Source: Archangium minus (lineage in GTDB: Bacteria > Myxococcota > Myxococcia > Myxococcales > Myxococcaceae). From it: a stretch of 64,000 nucleotides of DNA. The position numbers were made by a program, and so were the translations under genes. Of this stretch, positions 53,956 through 64,000 are shown piece by piece (position 1 is the stretch's first letter; each line of letters begins with the position of its first letter). Location of the stretch: the NCBI RefSeq assembly GCF_044360475.1, contig NZ_CP043494.1:5332001-5396000 (forward strand), given 5' to 3'. The notes below the pieces were generated by a model. The model saw only the letters and a list, made by a program, of their open reading frames with translations, searched no databases and was not told the DNA's origin.

Positions 53956-55092
53956 ATGCACTCGCGCTGGCGTGTCCTGCCCCTGCTTGCCCTCCTCGCC
54001 GCTGGTTGCGAGGAGCGCCCCTCTCCGCCCAGCCCCAAGGAGCAGGCCGAGGGCTACTACATCAAGGGCACCTCCGATTACCTCCAGGGCAAGTTCGAGG
54101 AGGCTCTGAGCTCCTTCAACACCATGAAGGAGCTCTCTCCGGATGACCCCCGCCTGCCCGCGGCCATCGGAGAGGTCTACCTGTCCATGGGTCGCCTCAA
54201 TGAGGCCGCTGCTCAGTTCGAGCTCGCCCTCAAGCGCGATTCCAAGCGCTCCACCAACTGGAGCCGGCTCGGCTTCATCCAGGCCCAGCTCGGCAAGCTC
54301 GAGGAGGCCCGAAGCTCTCTCAGCAAGGCGCTCTCCATCCACCCCAAGGACTTCAACGCCCTCGAGCAGCTCGCGGAGATTCACGTGAAGCGCGGCGAGC
54401 TGGACGCCGCGGTGAAGCACTTCGTCCTCGCCGCCGAGGCCAGTCCCGATGCCAGCAAGAGCCCCCTCGTGCTGCGCGCCGTCGAGGTGCTCACGGGAGA
54501 GGGGCGCCGCGCCGAGGCCCTCCTGCTCCTCAGTGATTGGGTGGGGAAGGGCGTGCGGACCCCTGAGCTGCTCACCGCGCTCGGCGACGAGCAGGTGCGT
54601 GACGGCCAGCTCCTTCAAGCCGCCGCGTCCTACCGTGAAGCCGCCAGCAACTCCCCCAAGGATCCCACGCTGTGGGAGCTCGTCGGGGAGATTTATACGA
54701 AGCTGGACAAACCCGCGGATGCCCTCGCGGCGTACCGTGAGTCCCTCCGCGTGAAGGACCGGGCCGTTGTCCACGTGGCCATGGCGCGCCTCCACCTGGC
54801 GCGCAACGAGCGTCAGGCCGCCGAGGAGCAACTGGGGCTGGCGCTCGAGACCGTCTCCGGCTCTGACGTGCACGAGCTCACCGCGCTGGCCGAGCTGCTC
54901 TCCACGCTCGGGCGCAAGCCGGACGCCTTGCGCATCCTCACCAACCTCAGCGCCGAGCCGGACCACGCGAAGGACCTGGACCTGCAGCTGCGCACCGCGA
55001 CCCTCGCCCGGGAACTCAAGGACGAGGCCACCGTGACCACCGTGTGCAACCGGATTGCCAGCAGCGGGGTGAAGCTCAAGAAGTGCCCTTGA
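53956..55092 (+). CDS. TPR-repeat lipoprotein
   Basis: 378 aa. Signal peptide with lipobox LAAGC (Cys18), then a TPR solenoid from about 30 to 370: GYYIKGTSDYLQGKFEEALS, AIGEVYLSMGRLNEAAAQFE, RLGFIQAQLGKLEEARSSLS, QLAEIHVKRGELDAAVKHF and others, roughly nine units. There is no enzyme domain. Lipid-anchored TPR proteins usually scaffold envelope complexes. It starts 18 bases after the barrel-protein gene, so the two are probably co-transcribed and may act together at the outer membrane. Confidence 0.88.
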   Translation: MHSRWRVLPLLALLAAGCEERPSPPSPKEQAEGYYIKGTSDYLQGKFEEALSSFNTMKELSPDDPRLPAAIGEVYLSMGRLNEAAAQFELALKRDSKRSTNWSRLGFIQAQLGKLEEARSSLSKALSIHPKDFNALEQLAEIHVKRGELDAAVKHFVLAAEASPDASKSPLVLRAVEVLTGEGRRAEALLLLSDWVGKGVRTPELLTALGDEQVRDGQLLQAAASYREAASNSPKDPTLWELVGEIYTKLDKPADALAAYRESLRVKDRAVVHVAMARLHLARNERQAAEEQLGLALETVSGSDVHELTALAELLSTLGRKPDALRILTNLSAEPDHAKDLDLQLRTATLARELKDEATVTTVCNRIASSGVKLKKCP

Positions 55093-55100
55093 GCCATATC

Positions 55101-55136
55101 CCCTCTCCCTTTGGGAGAGGGACAGGGTGAGGGTAT
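55101..55136. repeat. REP-like palindromic element, copy 2 (inverted)
   Basis: CCCTCTCCCTTTGGGAGAGGG followed by ACAGGGTGAGGGTAT, the reverse orientation of copy 1. It lies just after the TPR lipoprotein stop and could act as a terminator. Confidence 0.75.
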
Positions 55137-55201
55137 CGGGTAAACCCGGGTTGAACCCCCTGTCCACACCGAGGGCCACGGGTTGAAGAGCGGGTTCGAA
55201 T

Positions 55202-55229
55202 ACCCTCACCCCCACCCTCTCCCAGAGGG
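55202..55229. repeat. REP-like element, copy 3, left part (split by IS)
   Basis: ACCCTCACCCCC followed by ACCCTCTCCCAGAGGG; the rest of the palindrome (AGAGGG) continues at 56770-56775 on the other side of the IS. With the IS and one target copy removed the element matches copy 1. Confidence 0.75.
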
Positions 55230-56760
55230 CTGAAGAATGCACACGCAGAGGGAGAGAGGGAGCAAGGGGTGGGCAAGCAGGAAGGCGCATGACTTGAGCG
55301 GTAGGGTCCGATAGGGAGGCAGCCCATGGACGCTGCCGCATTGTATCTGACGTACGAGGTTCTCTATCCGGCCGGGAGTTTCGGTCCCCAGGACGAGGTG
55401 TGGCTGAGGGACAGGCTGCTGCACACCCTTCACCTGATGGAGGGGCAGCCTGGGGTCACCCTCAATCGATTGGGCACCAGCCGGGCGGAGCGAATGGGGG
55501 CCTACCGGATGGTGGAGAATGAAGACGTCAGCTTCCAGAGGCTGCTGGAGCCGGCGGCCCAGACAGTGGGCAAGGCGGTGGCACAAGGGCTGGCGGGAGA
55601 AGTGGCGCTGTGCGTGCACGACCGGACCGAGGTGGAACTCAGTCACCTGTCCATGAGCGGGGTAGGACAGGTGGGCAACCCCGTCTGTCAGGGCTTCTTC
55701 GTGCAGACGGCGTTGGTGGTGCAGACGGACGGCGCCGCCTTTGGAGTGCTGGGAGCGTGCACCTGGGAGCGCCCGGCCGCGCAAAGGGGCAAGGCCAAGA
55801 GCAGAAAGCAGCGGCCCTTCGAGCAGAAGGAGAGCGTCTTGTGGTGGCGGGCCCTGGTGGAGGCCGAAGAGCGCGTGGGAGAGCCAGGGCGGCTGCTGCA
55901 CATCATCGACGCCGAAGGAGACATTTTCGAGTTGCTCTCCCGCGCGACCGGCGAGGGCTTTCAGCTGCTGGTGCGCGCCGGCCAGGACAGGCGAGTGGAG
56001 GGGGAAGGGGGGAAGCTGTGGGCCACCCTGGAAGGGTTACCCGTGGTGGGCAGCCGGCCGTTGCACGTGTCGGCCCAGCCAGCCCGGGCCGACAGGGTGG
56101 CGCGCACGGCACGCGACGCCACGCTGTCGCTGCGCTATGCCCCCTCACGCTGCTGCCCCCGGGCGCCAGGGTGGGCAGCCGGTGCGGGTGTGGGGCGTAC
56201 TGGTGCGCGAAGAGGCGCCGCCACAGGGACAGAAAGCCGTGGAGTGGCTGCTGCTGAGCAACGCGCCCATTGAAAGTGAGGAGGCGGCCTGGGGCGCAGT
56301 GACGGCCTACCAGAAGAGGTGGGCATTGAGGAATTGCACAAGGCCCTGAAGACGGGCTGCCGACTGGAGGGGCGTCAGCACGAGGCACGCGAGCACCTGG
56401 AGAACCTGCTCGCCCTCACCCTGCTGACCTCCGTCAAGTTGCTGCGCCTGCGCACCCTGAGCCGTACCCTCCCGGATGAGCCCGCCGACGCAGTGCTGGC
56501 TCCGGCCGAGGTGCAAGTGCTCCAAGCCATGGCACCCCAACTCTCTCCACGCATGCCCTTGCAAGGGGCGCTGACGCTTCGTCAGGCCCTGCTGCTCATC
56601 GCCGCCCTGGGCGGTTACATGGCCAACCCGCAGAAGCGCCCTCCGGGCTGGCTCGTCCTCTGGCGCGGCTACGAACGGCTGCGCGACTACGTCGCGGGCT
56701 TCTCCCTTGCCCAGTTCCTTTCCGCCGCCCCCCGCCTGCCTAGCGTGTGCAATCCTCAGC
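55230..56760 (+). mobile_element. IS4-family insertion sequence, 1531 bp
   Basis: The terminal inverted repeats are CTGAAGAATGCACACGC (55230-55246) and GCGTGTGCAATCCTCAG (56744-56760), 15 of 17 bases complementary. It is flanked by a perfect 9-bp target duplication CCCAGAGGG (55221-55229 and 56761-56769). The single transposase gene has the IS4 signature but is frameshifted. It sits inside a REP-like palindrome. Confidence 0.92.
55326..56760 (+). pseudogene. IS4-family DDE transposase, multiple frameshifts
   Basis: The first frame (ATG 55326) encodes an N-terminal domain and the first two catalytic Asp regions: LCVHDRTEVELSHL and LLHIIDAEGDIFEL. Near 56140-56175 the sense moves through a second frame (PLTLLPPGA) to a third (QPVRVWGVLVREE ... 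SNAPIESEEAAWGAVTAYQKRW), and near 56313 back to the first frame (GIEELHKALKTG). Read together, YQKRW-GIEELHKALK is the Y(2)R(3)E(6)K signature of IS4 transposases. Each break equals loss of one base (net minus three). The last frame runs past the right inverted repeat without a stop. The gene is therefore inactive unless these are sequencing errors. Confidence 0.88.
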
Positions 56761-56794
56761 CCAGAGGGAGAGGGAGTATTTTCCCTGAAGGGGC

Positions 56795-57457
56795 TTAGAT
56801 CTTTCCGCCCGGCAGCTTGCGGTACACGCCCACCACCTGGCCCAGAATCATCGTCGAGCGGAACTCCGCCTTGCTCACGTAGATGGGCTGCATGGTAGCG
56901 TTCGCAGGCTGGAAGCGGATGCGCTCCCCCTCGGGGTAGTAGCGCTTCACCGTGGCCTCGTCCTCGATGAGCGCCACCACGATGTCCCCGGCCTGCGCCT
57001 GCGGCGTCTTGCGCACGAAGAGGTAGTCCCCGTCGAAGATGCCGTCCTCGATCATCGAGTTGCCCTTCACCCGAAGTGCGAAGACCTCGCGCCCCTGGCC
57101 GCCCAGCAGGAAGCTGTCGATCCGGACGGAGTCCTCCACGTTCTCCTGAGCGAGCAGGGGAGCGCCTGCTGCCACCTTGCCCAGCAGGGGAACCTCTACC
57201 ATCCCGGATTCCTTCTTCACCCCCAGACCCAGCAGCAGCCGAGCCCGCTTGGTGGGTACCAGCGAGCGGCTCTGCTGCTCGCCCCGGTTGAGGTACCCCT
57301 TGCGCTCGAGTGCCTTGAGGTGATCGTTCACCCCGTTGGTCGAGCGGATATCCATCTCCTCGCCAATCTCCCGGATGGTCGGCGGGAAGCCTCGCGACTC
57401 CGTCTCCTTGACGATGAAGGCCAGGATCTCACGCTGGCGTTCGGTCAGCTCTTCCAT
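56795..57457 (-). CDS. lexA: SOS repressor LexA
   Basis: 220 aa from ATG 57457, preceded by GAGGGAGCGAGG; the frame is open 37 codons further but that would cover its own operator. N-terminal winged helix (LTERQREILAFIVKETESRG, FPPTIREIGEEMDIRSTNGV, HLKALERKGYL). The self-cleavage site Ala-Gly is in GKVAAGAPLL; the catalytic Ser is in VKGNSMIEDGI and the Lys in DEATVKRYYP. Represses SOS genes and itself until RecA-promoted cleavage. Its stop is 25 bases from the IS target duplication, so the IS landed just behind it. Confidence 0.97.
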   Translation of the reverse strand: MEELTERQREILAFIVKETESRGFPPTIREIGEEMDIRSTNGVNDHLKALERKGYLNRGEQQSRSLVPTKRARLLLGLGVKKESGMVEVPLLGKVAAGAPLLAQENVEDSVRIDSFLLGGQGREVFALRVKGNSMIEDGIFDGDYLFVRKTPQAQAGDIVVALIEDEATVKRYYPEGERIRFQPANATMQPIYVSKAEFRSTMILGQVVGVYRKLPGGKI

Positions 57458-57520
57458 GCCTCGCTCCCTCGCTCGGTGGGTAGGCCACCGGCGCAACAGG
57501 CTTTCAGTACCGTCATGCTC

Positions 57521-57537
57521 CCTGAACATACGTATAG
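57521..57537. promoter_or_regulatory. LexA box (autoregulatory)
   Basis: CCTGAACATACGTATAG agrees at 16 of 17 positions with the reverse complement of the Myxococcus LexA box CTRHAMRYBYGTTCAGS, as I remember that consensus. It is 63 bases upstream of the lexA ATG and also upstream of the divergent kinase. Confidence 0.7.
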
Positions 57538-57640
57538 AGTCAATTCGTTCAAGGCTGAGCACGTACAATCCGTGTGTGTTCTCTGGTGCCCAACAGGGTC
57601 TGGGGTCCCCCCCTCGTCTAGGCGTAGAATTCCAAACACC

Positions 57641-60972
<3,332 letters not shown>

Positions 60973-60976
<4 letters not shown>

Positions 60977-62811
60977 GGCTCTACCAGCAGCTCATCCTCT
61001 TCATGCTCGCCGCGACAGTCCTGCCCCTGGCGGCGGTGGGCTTCATGCTGCTGTCACGCGCCGAGGCGGAGCTGACCGAGCGCATCGTCTCCGAGCAGCG
61101 GGTCCTCGCGGAGGCCACCGCCGAGAGCGTGTCCGTGGAGCTCATGAAGACAGTGGACGCGCTCGCGCGCTCGGCGGAGCTCTTCAACTGGGAGAGCATC
61201 ACCCCCGAGGAGTTCCAGGGTGGTCTGCAGCTGCTCTACGGTCAGTCTCCCGCCGTCAGCGCGGTGCTGCACCTCGACGCGCAGGGCAACCCGCGCGGCA
61301 CGCCCGTCTTCCAGCAGTTCGGTGAGGGCGAGCACCCAGGGTTTGATCCCTCCGCCACGCTGGCGCTCGCCCAGGCCGTGCCGGTGCAGTCGCTGCGCCG
61401 AGGGAACAAGGGGCAGGCCGCCCTCGGTCGTGTCTACGCGCATGCCCCCAGTGGACGTGCGGCGGTGGCGGTGGCGGTCAAGCTGGCAGATGGCGAGGAC
61501 TCGCCCTTTGCGCTCGCCGAGGTCGTCTTCTCTGACCTGGAGGCACTGTTGGCACGGCGCGCTGGGGGCAAGCCGGGACAGCTCGAGCTGGTGGACTCCT
61601 CGGCTGGGCGCATCCTGGCCAGCTCCCTGCCCGAGCGCCGCTTGCAGTCGTTAGAGGCTCCATTGGCCGCCCGGCTCGTCTCGGACGACGCGCAGGTGCG
61701 CAGCTTCCGGTTGGACGCTCCCGCCATGCGGGTGAGCGCCGCGCGAGTGCCCAAGGTGCCCGGCTTCGAGGTGGTGGTGGCCGTGGACGAGGGCGTCGCG
61801 CTGGCCCCGGTACGCGCCATGCGCCGCACGGTGCTGGTGTCCATTGGGGGCGCCTTCGCCGTGCTGCTCGGTCTGGGGGCGCTCTATACCCGCCGGCTCA
61901 ACCGCCGCCTGTCCGAGGTGGTGGCGGGGGCCGAGGCCTTCAGCCGTGGCGAGCTGGAGCGGCGTGTCACGGTGCAGGGCGATGACGAGCTCAGCGACCT
62001 GGCCGCCACCTTCAACCGCATGGGCTCCGAGCTGGAGTCCGCCCGTGCCCGGATGCTGCGCTGGAACGACGAGCTCAAGGCCCGGGTGGACGAGGCCACC
62101 GCCGAGCTCAAGGCCGCCCAGGCCCAGCTGCTCGAGGCTCATAAGCTCGCGGCCGTGGGTCAGCTCGGCGCCGGCGTGGCCCATGAGATCAACAACCCCC
62201 TGGCCGGCATCCTGGGCAACACCCAGCTCCTGATGCTCGATCGTGACGAGAAGGATCCCGACTTCGACACGTTGCGGAAGATCGAGCTGAGCGCCAAGCG
62301 CTGCAAGGAGATCACCCAGAACCTGCTGCGCTTCTCCCAGCAGCGCGCGAAACCCGAGCTGCGCTCGGTGGACCTCAACGCCGTCATCCGAGACGCGCTC
62401 ACGCTCACGGAGAATCAGATGACGGGGGAGGGGATCGTCCTCTCCACCGAGCTGGTGTGCCCGCCCGTGCGGGTGAAGGCGGACCCGGGGCACCTGTCCC
62501 AGGTGGTGCTGGCCCTGCTGTCCAACGCACGCACCGCGATGCTGAAGACGCCGACGAAGCGACTCACCCTGCGCACCGGCGAGCGGGACGGGCGCGGCTT
62601 CCTCGAGGTGGAGGACACGGGCAAGGGCATCGCTCCCGAACACCGCTCGCGCATCTTCGAGCCTTTTTTCACCACCAAGGATGTCTGGTCCAACGTGGGC
62701 CTGGGCCTGTCGGTCGCCTGGCGGGTGGTCAGTGAGGCGGGCGGCAGCATCGAGCTGCGCACGGAAGTGGGGCAGGGCACCTGTTTCACCGTGTGGTTAC
62801 CAAAGGCGTAA
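60973..62811 (+). CDS. Membrane sensor histidine kinase (cache-HAMP-HisKA-HATPase)
   Basis: 612 aa. TM1 (about 7-27), a periplasmic sensor of about 255 residues with a cache-like alpha/beta pattern, TM2 (about 285-305), HAMP (about 308-360, LSEVVAGAEAFSRGELERRV), a coiled coil, HisKA with H404 in GVAHEINNPLAGILGN, and HATPase (VLALLSNARTAML; VEDTGKGIAPEHRSRIFEPF; GLGLSVAWRVV). The AHEINNPL box is typical of NtrB/ZraS-like kinases. No response regulator gene follows, but the overlapping upstream protein has three receivers and could be its partner. Confidence 0.92.
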
Positions 62812-62847
62812 GGGCGAAGGCCCGGCTTGAGGTAGCTTCAGGGCGCC

Positions 62848-63813
62848 ATGGACGCTCCTCGCTCCCGTCGGCGCAGTGCGCCCTTCCTGATCGGCCTCGT
62901 CGCCATCCTGGCGGCGTTGCCGTTGGGCTATTTCCTCTTCCTGCATCAGCCTCCCGCCCCTCCGCCTCCGCAGCAGCCCCAGGTGGTGGAGGCCCCGGCC
63001 CCCACGCTTCCTCCGGTCAAACGTCCGGTGGGCCTGACGCTCGAGAAGATCAGCGGCACGGTGCAGGTGCGCCGCGGCGGGGAGTGGCGTGACGCCAGCG
63101 TCGGCGAGGCGCTGCGCCCTTCAGACGCGGTGCGCACCCTGGATGGCGCCTACGCAGTGCTCATTGGGGGCGAGGCCGTGGAGGTGCGCATGGACGCCGG
63201 CACCGAGGTGTCCGTGGAGGACCTCACCGACTCGCTCTCCCGCCTCTTGCTCGGCAACGGTATGACGACGGTCCGCGTCAACCCCGAGGCCGGACAGGCC
63301 ATCGAGGTGATGGCCGCGGGCAGCGACGCCGTGGCCCGCACCGAGGGCGGTACCTTCACCTTGAGCAACAACGGCGCGGGCACCGTCGCCCTGGCCACCC
63401 TCGCGGGCGAGGCCTCCTTCAGCGGCGCGCGCAAGGTCGTCATCGTCCGAGCCGGTCAGCAGTCCATTGTCCGCCCGGGTCGCGGGCCCTCGGATCCCAC
63501 CCCCATCCCCACCAGCCTCCTCCTGAAGGTGAACTGGCCCGCACGTCCCCGGCGTCAGGTCGTCGTCTCCGGACAGAGCGACCCCGGTGCCCGGGTGGTG
63601 GTGGATGGTCGAATCGTCCCCACTGACGAAAAAGGTCACTTCTCCCAAGTCGTTTCTCTCAAAGAAGGCACGAATGCCGTCCAGGTCCAGGCCTCGTCCG
63701 TCGGGGGGCTCCGTCAGGAGGAGAAGCGCGACCTGACCGTGGACACCACGCCGCCCAAGCAGGTCACGGTTGACCCAGGGATATGGGATGACCCACCTCC
63801 GAAGAGCCCGTGA
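62848..63813 (+). CDS. FecR-domain membrane-anchored protein
   Basis: 321 aa. A single N-terminal transmembrane helix (FLIGLVAILAALPLGYFLFL, about 12-31), a Pro-rich spacer, then a FecR-like domain (about 60-210): ISGTVQVRRGGEWRDASVGE, LRPSDAVRTLDGAYAVLI, TEVSVEDLTD and repeated GxA turns. The last about 90 residues form an Ig-like beta domain (LLKVNWPARPRRQVVVSGQS ... GARVVVDGRIVPTDEKGHF) with a short Pro-rich end. FecR domains in myxobacteria usually stand alone without FecI sigma factors; none is present here. Function unknown, envelope location likely. Confidence 0.8.
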   Translation: MDAPRSRRRSAPFLIGLVAILAALPLGYFLFLHQPPAPPPPQQPQVVEAPAPTLPPVKRPVGLTLEKISGTVQVRRGGEWRDASVGEALRPSDAVRTLDGAYAVLIGGEAVEVRMDAGTEVSVEDLTDSLSRLLLGNGMTTVRVNPEAGQAIEVMAAGSDAVARTEGGTFTLSNNGAGTVALATLAGEASFSGARKVVIVRAGQQSIVRPGRGPSDPTPIPTSLLLKVNWPARPRRQVVVSGQSDPGARVVVDGRIVPTDEKGHFSQVVSLKEGTNAVQVQASSVGGLRQEEKRDLTVDTTPPKQVTVDPGIWDDPPPKSP

Positions 63814-63895
63814 AGGCAGGCTGACAGACGAGCGCCTTGACGCTTGTTTGCGGGGCCTGGTACTTGCACGCCGCTTTTGACCTGAGAATCACCCT

Positions 63896-63985
63896 TGTTC
63901 AAGGGCAATCCCGAGCGAAAGCCCGGGTGCGCAAAGCCGTGGGGCCTGAAGGACGGCCGGCCGTGGCTGCCGTGGGAACTGGCGC
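63896..63985 (+). ncRNA. c-di-GMP-I (GEMM) riboswitch
   Basis: The segment carries the GEMM core in order: AAGGGCAATCC, a GCGAAAGC tetraloop arm, GCGCAAAGCC, GGGGCCT-AA, and a closing GGCTGCC side. The AAAGCC/GGCC tetraloop-receptor pattern and the internal GAAA loop match class I c-di-GMP riboswitches, which are common in myxobacteria. It is on the + strand after the FecR gene; the regulated gene starts outside the window. Whether the ligand is c-di-GMP or 3',3'-cGAMP (some deltaproteobacterial GEMMs) cannot be told with confidence. Confidence 0.75.
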
Positions 63986-64000
63986 GGGTTGGCGCTTGGG

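Noticed and set aside
63860..63882. Sigma-54 promoter (GG-N10-GC) upstream of the riboswitch
   Set aside because: The spacing fits but the -24 element is too far from TGGCAC to claim.

Overview
High GC, third-position G/C bias and gene content (a lipoprotein toxin of the SitA type, an encapsulin-cargo ferritin ending in LTVGSLRR, a solitary GroEL, many hybrid histidine kinases, one-module-per-gene PKS) point to a myxobacterium, most likely suborder Cystobacterineae (Archangium/Cystobacter/Stigmatella-type). This is inferred from sequence only; no search was run.

Region 1 (1-19.9 kb, + strand): the 3' half of a type I modular PKS cluster with one module per gene: AT-DH-ER-KR-ACP (cut by the window start), KS-AT-DH-ACP, KS-AT-KR(dead)-ACP and KS-AT-ACP. 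Translationally coupled or closely following are a small lipocalin-like protein, a UbiG-type O-methyltransferase and an aromatic FAD monooxygenase. Predicted chemistry (reduced C2, then methylmalonyl with no ketoreduction, then malonyl and malonyl with no reduction) is the sequence needed to build a 3-methyl-chromone like that of stigmatellin, with ring O-methylation and hydroxylation afterwards. There is no thioesterase; the lipocalin-like protein is the best candidate for cyclisation/release.

Region 2 (20-25.7 kb): a DUF4386-like membrane protein, then a leftward four-gene chaperone operon (GrpE-like, Hsp70, large helical protein of unknown function, J-domain-like).

Region 3 (26.6-30.5 kb): a small genomic island inserted in the selenocysteine tRNA gene (selC). 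The intact tRNA is at 30425-30520 and a 65-bp copy of its 3' half is at 26598-26662. The island has no integrase. It carries a SitA-like polymorphic lipoprotein toxin with a probable immunity gene, several small unknown genes and two frameshifted genes.

Region 4 (30.5-39.8 kb): signalling and stress genes: a TPR/zincin protein, a CheY-like regulator, groEL behind a CIRCE operator, a hybrid histidine kinase, encC, a REC-GGDEF diguanylate cyclase, a double CheW-domain protein and a response regulator with a frameshifted Pro/Gly/Met repeat.

Region 5 (39.9-55 kb): mainly housekeeping: valS with a histone-H1-like tail, nadC, an alkaline-phosphatase-family enzyme, a YbgC-like thioesterase, glpX, a COQ10/START protein, a 59-aa acidic/basic protein, an ADP-ribosylglycohydrolase-like protein, eno, surE, an nlpD-like LysM/M23 lipoprotein, an outer-membrane-barrel protein and a TPR lipoprotein.

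Region 6 (55-64 kb): REP-like palindromes, one split by an IS4-family element with a 9-bp target duplication and a broken transposase; lexA with its own operator; a very large multi-REC hybrid kinase overlapping a second sensor kinase; a FecR-domain protein; and a c-di-GMP-I (GEMM) riboswitch whose target gene lies beyond the window.
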